Part shown: positions 16,289 to 24,958 of the stretch, in pieces
Layout: each line of letters opens with the position of its first letter
How positions within the stretch are numbered: the stretch's first letter is position 1
NCBI GenBank assembly: GCA_028704415.1
Contig: JAQWFM010000006.1
Span: 1-57,048 of the forward strand
Length of the DNA stretch: 57,048 nt
Origin: Oscillospiraceae bacterium
Lineage (GTDB): Bacteria > Bacillota > Clostridia > Saccharofermentanales > Fastidiosipilaceae
Direction of reading: 5' to 3'
Position numbers and translations under genes: made by a program
The notes under the pieces: model-generated
Database searches by the model: none
What the model saw: only the letters and a program-made list of their open reading frames with translations
Told to the model about the DNA's origin: nothing

Positions 16289-18526
16289 ATGATAAAATTA
16301 CCATTCCGACACGCAGGCGCCGCGCTGAAGTCGCCGGCTGCCAGGACCCGGATCCGGTCCGGTCACCCGGCCAGAGTACCGGTCATCATGCAAATGGAGG
16401 CCCTGGAGTGTGGTGCGGCCTGCCTGGCGATGGTCCTTGCCTACTATAATAAGTGGCTGCCGCTGGAACAGGTGCGCCGCGACTGCGGGGTTTCCCGCGA
16501 CGGCACCAACGCTGCTGACCTCATGCGGGCGGCCCGCAGCTATCAGCTGGAAGTCCACGCTTACCGGGCGGAACCGGAGCAACTGCTGCAGCTGCCGCAG
16601 CTGCCTTGTATTCTGCACTGGAACTTCAACCACTTTGTCGTTCTGAATGGTTTCAAAAAGGGCCGGGCGGTCCTGAATGATCCGGCCCGCGGGGTCGTGG
16701 AAATCAGTCTGGCAGAGCTGGACCAGGCCTTCACCGGCTTTCTGATCACCCTGGCCCCGGCAGCTGATTTTCAGCCCGGCGGCCGGCCGGAACCGATCCG
16801 GCAGTACATCGCAGGTAAGCTTCGCGACAACCGGACAGCGTTTATCTATGTTGCGCTCACCACCTTCCTGACGGCCTTGATTGGCATCATTAATCCCGTC
16901 TTTTCACGGGTCTTCCTGGACCAGCTGCTCACCCGGGAAAACCCCGCCTGGCTGACGCCGCTGCTGTTGCTGATGACCGGTTTCGCTTTGATCCAGGTGG
17001 TGCTGGCCTGGCTGGAGGCCACCTATAAGCTGCGGCTGGAAGGCAAAACAGCGATAGTCGCCAACAGCCACTTTGTCTGGCACGTGTTGCACCTGCCGGT
17101 GGATTTCTTTTATCAGCGCAGCGTCGGCGACATCAGCAACCGGGAAGCCGCTAACGAAAAAATCGCGTTTTCGCTGATCAACCTGCTGGCACCGCTGCTG
17201 TTTCAGACCGGGGTCCTGCTTTTCTATCTCCTGGTCATGTTCCGCTACAGCTGGCTTCTTTCCCTGGCCGGCATCAGCAGTCTGTTAATCAAGGCCCTGA
17301 GCGCCAGGCTCATCACGCGCGAGCGCAGTAATATCTTTCGGGTCATGCACCGAGATTCCGCCAAGCTGTCCAATGCCACGATATCCGGCATTGAAATGAT
17401 CGAGACGTTAAAGGCCAGCGGCGCGGAAAACGGTTTTTTTGAACAGTGGGCCGGTTATCAGGCCGCGGTCAACACCCAGCAAGTGCGCTATGCCAGGGTC
17501 AACCAGATCCTGGGGACCCTTCCCCTTCTGGTGGCCAGCCTGGCCGATATCACCGTCCTGGTTCTGGGCAGCCTGATGGTCATGCAGGGACAATTCACCA
17601 TTGGTATGGTGCTGGCTTTCCAGGGCTTCCTGGGCTCAGTGGCCGCCCCCGCGGATCAGCTGTTGTCGGCCGGGCAGAACCTGCAGGAAACCCAGACGGA
17701 ACTGGAGCGGATCAAAGACGTGCTGGCTTACCCGGAAGACGTCCGCGAAGATACCGCCGCCACTGAGGAAGGCCCGAAAAGCGAAGCCGCGGCTGTTTCC
17801 GGCAAACTCACCGGTCAGATTGACATCCGTAACCTGACCTTTGGCTACGCGCCGCTGGGCGAGCCGCTGATCCGCGACTTCAGCTTGTCTGTGGCACCGG
17901 GGCAGTGGGTCGCCCTGGTGGGGCCTTCCGGCTGCGGCAAGTCCACCCTGGCCAAGCTGATATCAGGTCTTTACCGGCCCTGGAGCGGAGACATCCGCTT
18001 TGACGGCCAACTGGTCAGCCAGCTGCCCCGGGCGGTACTGACAGGCTCCCTGGCGGTTGTCGATCAGGAGGTCACGCTGTTTCAAGACAGCATTGCCAAC
18101 AACATCAAGCTCTGGGACAGCTCAATAGAAGATTATGAAATGATCCTGGCCGCCCGGGACGCCAGCTTGCACGATGACATTCTCAACCGCGAAGGCGGCT
18201 ATGCCTATGTGTTGTCTGAAGGTGGCCGGGATCTGTCCGGCGGCCAGCGCCAGCGCATGGAGATCGCCCGGGCGCTGGCCGCAGACCCCACTATTGTCAT
18301 ATTGGACGAAGCGACCAGTGCCCTGGATACCCAGACTGAGTTTGAAGTCGTAAAGGCGATCCGCGACCGGGGGATCACCTGTCTGGTCATTGCGCACCGC
18401 CTGTCCACCATCCGCGACTGTGATGAGATTCTGGTGCTTGATCAGGGACAGATCGCAGAGCGCGGCACCCATGCCGCTTTACTGGCCCGGCAGGGGCTAT
18501 ACAGCCGCCTGGTTCAGAATGAATGA
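16289..18526 (+). CDS. NHLM-type C39 peptidase / ABC transporter
   Basis: Exports a peptide while cutting its leader, usually after Gly-Gly or Gly-Ala. The 745-residue protein has an N-terminal C39 peptidase domain with VPVIMQMEALECGAACLAMV (catalytic Cys), NHFVVLNGF (His) and LNDPARGVV (Asp). Six membrane helices follow (about 175-440). The nucleotide-binding domain has GPSGCGKSTLAKLI, LSGGQRQRMEIARAL and TIVILDEATSALD. All three catalytic residues are present, so it should be active. The start at 16289 follows GGGGAGG; a longer frame from 16091 overlaps the adaptor and lacks a site. This corresponds to the first ABC protein of NHLM bacteriocin systems. Confidence 0.92.
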   Translation: MIKLPFRHAGAALKSPAARTRIRSGHPARVPVIMQMEALECGAACLAMVLAYYNKWLPLEQVRRDCGVSRDGTNAADLMRAARSYQLEVHAYRAEPEQLLQLPQLPCILHWNFNHFVVLNGFKKGRAVLNDPARGVVEISLAELDQAFTGFLITLAPAADFQPGGRPEPIRQYIAGKLRDNRTAFIYVALTTFLTALIGIINPVFSRVFLDQLLTRENPAWLTPLLLLMTGFALIQVVLAWLEATYKLRLEGKTAIVANSHFVWHVLHLPVDFFYQRSVGDISNREAANEKIAFSLINLLAPLLFQTGVLLFYLLVMFRYSWLLSLAGISSLLIKALSARLITRERSNIFRVMHRDSAKLSNATISGIEMIETLKASGAENGFFEQWAGYQAAVNTQQVRYARVNQILGTLPLLVASLADITVLVLGSLMVMQGQFTIGMVLAFQGFLGSVAAPADQLLSAGQNLQETQTELERIKDVLAYPEDVREDTAATEEGPKSEAAAVSGKLTGQIDIRNLTFGYAPLGEPLIRDFSLSVAPGQWVALVGPSGCGKSTLAKLISGLYRPWSGDIRFDGQLVSQLPRAVLTGSLAVVDQEVTLFQDSIANNIKLWDSSIEDYEMILAARDASLHDDILNREGGYAYVLSEGGRDLSGGQRQRMEIARALAADPTIVILDEATSALDTQTEFEVVKAIRDRGITCLVIAHRLSTIRDCDEILVLDQGQIAERGTHAALLARQGLYSRLVQNE

Positions 18527-18556
18527 GGCGGCAAAAAAGCAAGACGGAGGCTTATC

Positions 18557-18742
18557 ATGGGCTGGATAGATGATCAACTGCGCCAGCGTCGGGCAGCGGA
18601 CGAACAACGTTTTCAGCAAGCCCTGGAGGATATGGCGGCGGTGGTGCAGAAAAGCAAGACTGACCCGCTGTCAGGCGACAGCGTGCCGCCCTCCCCAGGT
18701 GTTGAGGGGGACGGCCGGCCGCGGAAACCCAATCTGCGCTGA
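18557..18742 (+). pseudogene. NHLM second ABC transporter, N-terminal fragment before frameshift
   Basis: This 61-codon frame begins MGWIDDQLRQRRAADEQRF, the characteristic opening of the second ABC protein of NHLM systems (typically MGWF-Q--R---D), and has a good CGGAGG ribosome binding site at 18545-18550. The rest of that protein is found in the next-lower frame from about 18706 onward. The frame change must occur between the TGA at 18703-18705 of the downstream frame and the TGA at 18740-18742 of this frame. The obvious spot is the G run 18706-18710. One extra G would restore a single ORF. Confidence 0.75.
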
Positions 18743-18774
18743 ACCAGGAAGCTTCCATCCGGGCCATCCGGGCA

Positions 18775-20799
18775 GTGTTCAGCTACTACCATATTAAGCC
18801 CGGCCCGCCTCCGGCCGGCCGTACTTCGCCAGAGGCTTTGCTGGATTACATGCTGCGTCCGACCGGGATGATGCAGCGCCGGGTCCGGCTGGAAAAGGGC
18901 TTTGGCCAAGATGCAGTTGGCGCCATGCTCTCCGTCGACGCGGCAGGGAACCTGGCGGCTTTACTGCCGGATCTGCTGGGACGCTATACCTACTATGACA
19001 GTCACAGCAACCGGCGGCGGCTGGACCAGCAGCTGGCCAGCCGCCTCCCGGCAGAGGCTATCTGCCTGTACCGGCCGCTGCCCTTGAAGCGCCTGCGGAT
19101 CAGGGATCTGGCTTTATATATTCTCCAGACCCTTAACCTGGGGGATCTGCTCCTGATCGCCGGCAGCACGCTGGCGGTCACGCTGGTCGGTCTGATCACC
19201 CCGCTGGTCACTCGCAGCCTGTTTTCAACGGTCGTCAACAGCGGTCTGCTCCGCCTGCTGCTGGCCTCTGCCTGTCTGCTGGCCGGCGCTGCCTTTGCCC
19301 GCAGTCTGATCAATATCAGCCGGAACCTCTGCATGTCCCGGATTCAGGCCAAAATGTCCCTGGCGCTGGAGTCAGCTTCCATGATGCGGGTGCTCTCGCT
19401 GCCGGCAGTCTTTTTCCGTCGCTATGCCAGCGGCGAACTGTCGGCCCGGGTCCAGACCATCAACAGTCTGGGATCCATGCTCATGGAAGCCCTCTTCACC
19501 TCGGGGCTGACTTCGCTCTTTTCCCTGGTTTATTTGTTCCAGATTTTTGACTTTACGCCGGCGCTGGCGCTCCCTGCGCTCTTAATTACGCTGACCACCT
19601 TTGTGGTCAGTTTGCTGTCAACCTGGCTGCAGACCGCGGTCATCCGGCAGAAGCTGGAAAAAGGCGCCCGGGAGGGCGGACTGCTCTACGCGCTTTTTTC
19701 AGCCCTGCCCAAAATCAAACTGGCCGGCGCGGAACGGCGCTCGTTTGCCCGGTGGGCCGAAGCCTACCGGGACGTGGCCCAGTTAAACTATCAGCCGCTG
19801 CTGCTGGTTCGGATTAACGGGGTTATCAGTCTGGCGGTGCCCCTGGCCGGCACCATCTGGCTGTATTACATTGCCGTGGCGCAGCAGGTCAGTGTGGCCG
19901 ATTATATGGCCTTCACGACCGCCTATGGCATGCTGTCCGCGGCCTTTACCTCGCTGGTCGGCATCAGTTCCGTCTTCGCCCGCATCCAGCCCACCCTGGA
20001 CATGGCCCGGCCGGTACTGGAGACGCTGCCTGAGACGGCTGGCGGCAAAAAAATCCTGACCCGGCTTGGCGGTCAGATTGAACTCAGTCATGTCTCGTTT
20101 CGCTATGCACCCAATATGCCCCTGGTGCTGAATGATCTTTCTCTGAAAATCCGGGCCGGACAGTATGTCGCCATTGTCGGGACTACCGGCTGCGGAAAAT
20201 CCACCCTGGTCCGGTTGCTGCTGGGGTTTGAGCAGCCGGACAAGGGCGCCGTTTACTATGACGGCCAGGACCTGGAAAGCCTGGATATCCTGTCGCTGCG
20301 CCGGCATATCGGCTGCGTCGTCCAGAACGGCCGCCTGTTCCAGGGCAGTCTGTATGCCAACATGGCCCTGGCGGCGCCCTGGCTGACTCTGCAGCAGGCT
20401 TGGCAGCTGGCTCGGGAAGTCGGCCTGGCGCGGGACATTGAAGCCATGCCCATGGGCATGCATACTATTGTTTCGGATAGCAATGGCATTTCAGGCGGTC
20501 AGAAGCAGCGCGTGCTGCTGGCCCGGGCTCTGGCCGGTTCCCCGCGGCTCCTGATCCTGGACGAAGCGACCAGCGCCCTGGACAATATCACCCAAAAACA
20601 AGTTGCCCAGACGCTGGACCGACTGCGCTGCACCCGGCTGGTCATTGCGCACCGCCTGTCCACAATCCGCAACTGTGACCGCATTATCGTGCTGGATCAG
20701 GGCCGGATTGCCGAAGATGGAACTTACGAAAGCCTGCTGCAGCTTAACGGCCTGTTTGCCGGCCTGGTCAGGCGACAGCAGCTGGGTGAGGAAATCTGA
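18775..20799 (+). CDS. NHLM-type ABC transporter permease/ATPase (second ABC protein), 5' end frameshifted
   Basis: Main part of the second export ABC protein, 674 residues from the first possible start (GTG 18775, no ribosome binding site). The upstream codons in this frame back to ~18709 also read as family sequence (SALNQEASIRAIRAVFSYY). An N-terminal accessory region has LLDYMLRPTGMMQRRVRLEK and ICLYRPLPLKRL, both typical. Membrane helices lie at about 115-400. The nucleotide-binding domain has GTTGCGKSTLVRLL, ISGGQKQRVLLARAL and LLILDEATSALD. Core motifs are intact, so either the frameshift is recent, a sequencing error, or bypassed by -1 frameshifting. It partners the C39 transporter. 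Confidence 0.82.
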   Translation: MFSYYHIKPGPPPAGRTSPEALLDYMLRPTGMMQRRVRLEKGFGQDAVGAMLSVDAAGNLAALLPDLLGRYTYYDSHSNRRRLDQQLASRLPAEAICLYRPLPLKRLRIRDLALYILQTLNLGDLLLIAGSTLAVTLVGLITPLVTRSLFSTVVNSGLLRLLLASACLLAGAAFARSLINISRNLCMSRIQAKMSLALESASMMRVLSLPAVFFRRYASGELSARVQTINSLGSMLMEALFTSGLTSLFSLVYLFQIFDFTPALALPALLITLTTFVVSLLSTWLQTAVIRQKLEKGAREGGLLYALFSALPKIKLAGAERRSFARWAEAYRDVAQLNYQPLLLVRINGVISLAVPLAGTIWLYYIAVAQQVSVADYMAFTTAYGMLSAAFTSLVGISSVFARIQPTLDMARPVLETLPETAGGKKILTRLGGQIELSHVSFRYAPNMPLVLNDLSLKIRAGQYVAIVGTTGCGKSTLVRLLLGFEQPDKGAVYYDGQDLESLDILSLRRHIGCVVQNGRLFQGSLYANMALAAPWLTLQQAWQLAREVGLARDIEAMPMGMHTIVSDSNGISGGQKQRVLLARALAGSPRLLILDEATSALDNITQKQVAQTLDRLRCTRLVIAHRLSTIRNCDRIIVLDQGRIAEDGTYESLLQLNGLFAGLVRRQQLGEEI

Positions 20800-20801
20800 C
20801 C

Positions 20802-21494
20802 ATGGACCACAGCTTATATTTACCGCCAAGACTGAAAAACAAGCTGGAGCGCATCCGCCACAATCCCGTGACAGTCGTTTTTGCGCCGGCAGGCTACGGT
20901 AAAACCGCGCTGCTTAGCAAATGGGTTCGGGAAAGCGGCCTGCGGTTCCTGTGGGCTGATGTGGAGGACCAGACCCCGCAAAAGGGCTATGCGCGTTTCT
21001 GTCAGGCCCTGGCTCAGGCCGGGGTGCCCCAGGCCGCCCGCTTGAGCGAGCTGGGTTTTCCCGGTCACAGCAGCCACTATGAAATTGCCGACCTGCTCCG
21101 GCAGTGCGATTGCGGTCCCTGCCCCCTGCTGCTGCTACTGGATACCTGGCTGGCCCGGGCACTGGACTACGCGCGCCCGGATGACCTGCGCTTACCTTTT
21201 CTTTTATGTGACCGCCAATTAGCCAGCTTTGCGCCGGCCGCCCTTTATAACACAATCCGGATCTGGCTGAACCGGCCGCTCTTAACGGCCGCAGCGCAAG
21301 AAAGCGGCGTCAGTCACCTGATGGCGCGGGAACGGGAAATCGCCCGGCTGGCAGGGCTGGGCCTGCGCAATAAAGAAATCGCCCTGCAGCTTTTTATCAG
21401 CCAGGGTACCGTGCGCAATCATCTTAATGAAGTCTTTCAGAAACTGGCCATTGACCGGCGCAGCCAGTTGAAGGATTTCCTGGACCAGCTCTGA
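20802..21494 (+). CDS. short MalT-like LuxR-family regulator (ATPase stub plus HTH)
   Basis: A 230-residue protein with the two ends of a MalT-type regulator but no middle. The N terminus has Walker A (APAGYGKTALL, about residues 28-38) and a Walker B-like LLLLLDTW (about 110). The C terminus is a complete LuxR HTH (MAREREIARLAGLGLRNKE through GTVRNHLNEVFQKLAI). Full-size relatives are 800-900 residues, so the nucleotide-binding region is incomplete and the helical sensor domain absent: an internal in-frame deletion or a genuine mini-regulator. It starts 2 bases after the ABC gene stop, so it is co-transcribed and coupled to the export genes. Confidence 0.75.
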   Translation: MDHSLYLPPRLKNKLERIRHNPVTVVFAPAGYGKTALLSKWVRESGLRFLWADVEDQTPQKGYARFCQALAQAGVPQAARLSELGFPGHSSHYEIADLLRQCDCGPCPLLLLLDTWLARALDYARPDDLRLPFLLCDRQLASFAPAALYNTIRIWLNRPLLTAAAQESGVSHLMAREREIARLAGLGLRNKEIALQLFISQGTVRNHLNEVFQKLAIDRRSQLKDFLDQL

Positions 21495-21833
21495 GTCCCG
21501 GGGCGGGCTACAGCTTCAGCGGCTCAGCTCAAGCCTGTGAAGCCGCGGCGGCCGGGGCAATCCCTGCTGCCGGGCCCTGCGGCTACTTAAAGATAGCCTT
21601 TCCCCGCCGCGGCATGAGCCAAAGGCACCCGGGCCTATGACAAAAGCCGCGCAGCGGGGATCAAAAGCATGACTGGTCAGCATGACTAAAGCGAGCCTCA
21701 AATAGGTCATCTGTCAGTTCCGGACCCGGGACCGAGCGGTTAAAGTAAAGCCAGGTAAAGCAAAACAGCTTCACCGTGCTGACAGGCTCGGCCAGGATCC
21801 TAGGCCGGTCTGCCAGCCAGAAAGGAGATAAAA
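21495..21833. other. intergenic region ahead of the candidate cargo gene
   Basis: 339 bases without a credible gene. The first part has a possible stem just after the LuxR stop (GCTTCA ... TGAAGC) but no T run. The middle holds a direct repeat (21666-21687). A weak promoter-like pair TTCCGG / TAAAGT lies downstream of the repeat near 21718-21746. No riboswitch family was recognised. The layout suggests a separately, perhaps activator-dependently, expressed cargo gene (inference). Confidence 0.4.
21666..21687 (+). repeat. direct repeat AGCATGACT, twice, 13-bp period
   Basis: Two identical 9-mers, AGCATGACT at 21666-21674 and 21679-21687, lie 147 bases upstream of the candidate cargo start. 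Asymmetric direct repeats are the binding-site style known for MalT-type activators, and two such regulators flank this locus; the link is inference. Confidence 0.4.
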
Positions 21834-22127
21834 ATGACAGACAAAACGGCCGAAGAAAAGAAGCAGTTCTCCACCCTGGAAGAGGTGAAGGAAGAAGAAG
21901 CCAAGCGCGCCGCCGGCGGCTATTATGTCGGCAGCGACAAGTACACCATGGAAGAATACTCCAAAGCCGGCGTAACCTGGGAGCACAATTTCTGGTCCAA
22001 GGATCGCTACTTTATCCGCGGCGTTCAGATTGATCAATCCCTGGCTGAGCGCATTACCCAAAACTCCCAGATGTTTGGCCGGCTGCTGACGGATGACGAG
22101 CTGCGCGTCCTGGGCGTCAATCTCTGA
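21834..22127 (+). CDS. candidate exported peptide/protein cargo with Gly-Gly motif
   Basis: A 97-residue protein I do not recognise by name. The start has a strong AAAGGAGAT ribosome binding site. The first 29 residues are highly charged (KTAEEKKQF, KEEEAKRAAGG) and end in Gly-Gly at 28-29, a possible C39 peptidase cut site; the rest would be a 68-residue product rich in Tyr, Trp and acidic residues (TMEEYSKAGVTWEHNFW, then DELRVLGVNL). There are no cysteines. Usual double-glycine leader hydrophobics are only partly present (Val at -12, Leu at -15, Glu at -8). It directly follows the export operon, so it is the best cargo candidate in the window. It could instead be a small cytoplasmic regulator or immunity protein. 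Confidence 0.6.
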   Translation: MTDKTAEEKKQFSTLEEVKEEEAKRAAGGYYVGSDKYTMEEYSKAGVTWEHNFWSKDRYFIRGVQIDQSLAERITQNSQMFGRLLTDDELRVLGVNL

Positions 22128-22310
22128 AGCCTATAGCGACAAAAGCCTGTTATAGGCAGCGCAGCAGGCTGGCACACCACAGTCTGCCCGGTCTGCTCAA
22201 GACAGCTCCTGGCGGTCCGGGGTGAGGCCGGGCCGGCATTTGGGCAGCTCTGACCCGGATCAGGGCTGAGCTACTGCCGGCTTGCGGACCGAAGCTGCTG
22301 CAGGTTCTGT

Positions 22311-22337
22311 GCGGTAAGCCGGCGGCCGGCTTACCGC
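22311..22337. other. 12-bp perfect hairpin over the xanthine dehydrogenase stop codon
   Basis: GCGGTAAGCCGG (22311-22322) pairs perfectly with CCGGCTTACCGC (22326-22337) around a 3-base loop, and includes the stop codon of the minus-strand gene. No T run follows in either direction, so a classic terminator is not supported; it may protect the mRNA 3' end. Confidence 0.4.
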
Positions 22338-24958
22338 GTGGCTTTAACCGGCCTGGGCTTGCGGTAAAAGGTTTGATCCAGGGGCAGACGGGTGCGGAAC
22401 AGGCCATCTTTTTTGTAATACGCGCTTTGCAGAGCCGGAGCAGCCATCACACAAGTGATCTCTCCAATCCCTTTAGCGCCATAAGCCACCTCCGACGGGT
22501 TCTTGCCCAATAATTTCACCTCGATCGGTGGCATTTGATTAGCTCGGAAAAGCCCTAATGTACCCAGCTTTACTTGCGGCACCCCGTCTTTTAGCGGAAA
22601 GTCTTCTGTCAGCGCGTAGCCCAGGCCCATGGCGACGCCGCCTTCGACCTGACCTGCTGCCGCCAGCGGATTAATGACCTGGCCTAAGTCATGCGCCGCT
22701 ACGACCTGAACCACCTTGCCCTCCTGATCCAGCACATAAAGCTGAGTGGCGTAGCCATAGGCAATGTGGCTGACCGGATTTGCTTTTGGCGAGCCGATCG
22801 GATCACTTTTAAACTCAAACTCACCAATATAAGTCTTGCCTTCCAGGTCCGCCAGGCTCCGGCCGGCTTCCAGGTCTGCCCGGAGCTGCAGACTGGCCTG
22901 CCGGGCGGCTTCGCCGGCAAAGACGGTCTGGCGGGAGGCGGTGGTGGTGCCTGAGTCCGGCGTATACCGGGTGTCCGGAGGTTCCACGACGATCAGGTCC
23001 GGATGCAGATTGGCCGTCTGGCTGACAATCTGCATCAATACTGTTTGTACGCCCTGACCAATAGCGCCGGCGGAAGAACGTGCATGGACCTTACCCTCCG
23101 TTACCGCCAGATTACAGCGCCCGATATCCTGTACCCCCACGCCTACCCCGGAGTTTTTCATCGCGCAGGCTATGCCTACGGTCAGCTGAGTGTCCTGGCT
23201 ATAGTGCCGGTAAGCATCCCGCACGGCTTCAAGCGTCTCCACCATCGCGGTCCCGGCGTCAGCCAGCTGCCCGTTAGGCAGACTTTCTCCCGGCCGGATC
23301 GCATTCAAATAGCGAAACGTCCAGGCATCAATACCGGCTTTTTCTGCCAGCAGATTTAACAGCGACTCCACCACCATACAGGACTGAGTGACGCCAAAGC
23401 CGCGGAAAGCGCCGGCCGGCGGATTGTTGGTGTAATAAGCCCGCCCTTCCACATCTATGTCAGTATAGTGGTAAGGTCCGCCAATGTGGGTGCAGGCCCG
23501 CTGCAGCACCGGCCCGCCCAGAGACGCGTAAGCGCCGGTATCTGAGAGCAGGCGCGCCTTCAGGCCCCTAATATGGCCTTGTTCGTCACAGCCTATTTTG
23601 CAGTAAATCTCCATCGCATGGCGCTTGGGATGATAATTGATACTTTCCTGCCGGCTGAAGGAAACTTTAACCGGCCGCTTAGTCAGATAGGCGCACAGCG
23701 CCGCCTGGTGCTGTACGCTCATGTCTTCTTTGCCGCCAAAGCCGCCGCCCACCACGGCGCTGTGAATCCGGACCTTTTCCTGGGGTAAGCCTAAATAGTG
23801 ACTGATTTCACGGTACTCATCATATATACCCTGGCCGCCGGTGATGACCATAACACCGTCCCCGTCCGGCACCCCCACCGCGGTCTCCGGCTCCATAAAG
23901 GCGTGCTCCGTTGGCGGCAGCTGAAACGTGGCCTCAACGGTCCAGCGGGCAGCGGCCAGGGCCGCCTTTGCGTCTCCGCGCTTGACCTCTTCATAGTCAA
24001 AAAGGTTATTCTGCGGCACGATACGGCGGCCAAACATGGTATAGCCTTCGCCATGAATGGCGGGCGCGCCGGGGCGCGCCGCTTGTTCCGGGGTGGTCAC
24101 CGGGGTCAGTGGTTCATAGGTTACCGACACGGCCCGGACGGCTGCTTCGGCTGTCTCCCGGCTTTCGGCCACCACCATGGCCAGCGTATCGCCAATACAG
24201 CGGGTTTCCTCCCCCACCGCAATCATGCCGGGCCAGTCCTGCGCCAGGTGCCCGATATAACGCTGGCCGGGGATATCTTCCGCGGTAAAAACCGCCACCA
24301 CGCCCGGCAGATTGCAGGCGGCCGCGGTGTCAATAGCCAGAATCTTAGCCCGGGCATAACGGCTGAAAACATTTTTGCCAATCAGCATCCCGTCAAAAAA
24401 GTAGTCGTCAGCATATTTGGCCTCTCCCAAAGCCTTGGGAATGGCGTCTACCCTTAGGACCTGCTCCCCGATCCGGCCGGTTTGCCAGGTTTCCGGCACC
24501 GGCAGGTCCTCTCGCAGCATGCGGGCTGCCAGGAGGATGCCGTCTTCAATCTTTTTGTAGCCGGTACAGCGGCAGATATTGGTGCGGATGGCAGCCTTAA
24601 CATCTTCAGGCGTCGGGTCCGGCACCCGGTTGATCAGGCTTTTGCCGGCAATAATCATGCCGGGAATGCAAAAACCGCACTGAACCGCGCCACAGGCAGC
24701 AAAAGCATAGCTGAAAACCTGGCGTTCGCGCGGGGTGAAGCCTTCGATGGTCTGGACCTTTTTACCTTCCAGTTTTGAAAGCTTTTGTACGCAGGCCCGG
24801 ACACTCTTGCCGTCCACAAGGACTGAGCAGGTGCCGCAGGCGCCTTCCCGGCAGCCGTCCTTAACTGAGGTTAGGTGCAGCACTTCCCGAAGGTAGTCCA
24901 TCAGCGCCCGGTCCTGTTCCCAGGGATAATCCTTACCATTGACGTTTACAAAATTCAT
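22331..24958 (-). CDS. selenium-dependent xanthine dehydrogenase-type molybdenum hydroxylase
   Basis: Hydroxylates a purine or similar ring with a molybdopterin cofactor carrying labile selenium. The 875-residue protein fuses the [2Fe-2S] subunit (residues 1-165: GCREGACGTCSV, later CGFCIPGM and ICRCTGY, eight cysteines in the expected places) to the molybdopterin subunit (GGGFGGKED, GAFRGFGVTQ and C-terminal GAKGIGEIT with the catalytic glutamate). There is no FAD subunit in the window. No in-frame TGA is present, so it has no selenocysteine. The surrounding selD, yedF, yqeB and yqeC genes identify it as the selenium-dependent type (family knowledge). ATG 24958 is preferred over GTG 24967 because AGGCGGTG lies at proper spacing. 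Exact substrate is unknown. Confidence 0.88.
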   Translation of the reverse strand: MNFVNVNGKDYPWEQDRALMDYLREVLHLTSVKDGCREGACGTCSVLVDGKSVRACVQKLSKLEGKKVQTIEGFTPRERQVFSYAFAACGAVQCGFCIPGMIIAGKSLINRVPDPTPEDVKAAIRTNICRCTGYKKIEDGILLAARMLREDLPVPETWQTGRIGEQVLRVDAIPKALGEAKYADDYFFDGMLIGKNVFSRYARAKILAIDTAAACNLPGVVAVFTAEDIPGQRYIGHLAQDWPGMIAVGEETRCIGDTLAMVVAESRETAEAAVRAVSVTYEPLTPVTTPEQAARPGAPAIHGEGYTMFGRRIVPQNNLFDYEEVKRGDAKAALAAARWTVEATFQLPPTEHAFMEPETAVGVPDGDGVMVITGGQGIYDEYREISHYLGLPQEKVRIHSAVVGGGFGGKEDMSVQHQAALCAYLTKRPVKVSFSRQESINYHPKRHAMEIYCKIGCDEQGHIRGLKARLLSDTGAYASLGGPVLQRACTHIGGPYHYTDIDVEGRAYYTNNPPAGAFRGFGVTQSCMVVESLLNLLAEKAGIDAWTFRYLNAIRPGESLPNGQLADAGTAMVETLEAVRDAYRHYSQDTQLTVGIACAMKNSGVGVGVQDIGRCNLAVTEGKVHARSSAGAIGQGVQTVLMQIVSQTANLHPDLIVVEPPDTRYTPDSGTTTASRQTVFAGEAARQASLQLRADLEAGRSLADLEGKTYIGEFEFKSDPIGSPKANPVSHIAYGYATQLYVLDQEGKVVQVVAAHDLGQVINPLAAAGQVEGGVAMGLGYALTEDFPLKDGVPQVKLGTLGLFRANQMPPIEVKLLGKNPSEVAYGAKGIGEITCVMAAPALQSAYYKKDGLFRTRLPLDQTFYRKPRPVKATR

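Noticed and set aside
19783-20463. 226-codon open frame on the minus strand inside the ABC gene
   Set aside because: Shadow of a G+C-rich gene; the plus-strand frame has clear ABC motifs and this one has no start site or domain.
22331-24958. Selenocysteine in the hydroxylase
   Set aside because: The frame has no internal TGA; in this enzyme class selenium is a labile cofactor ligand.
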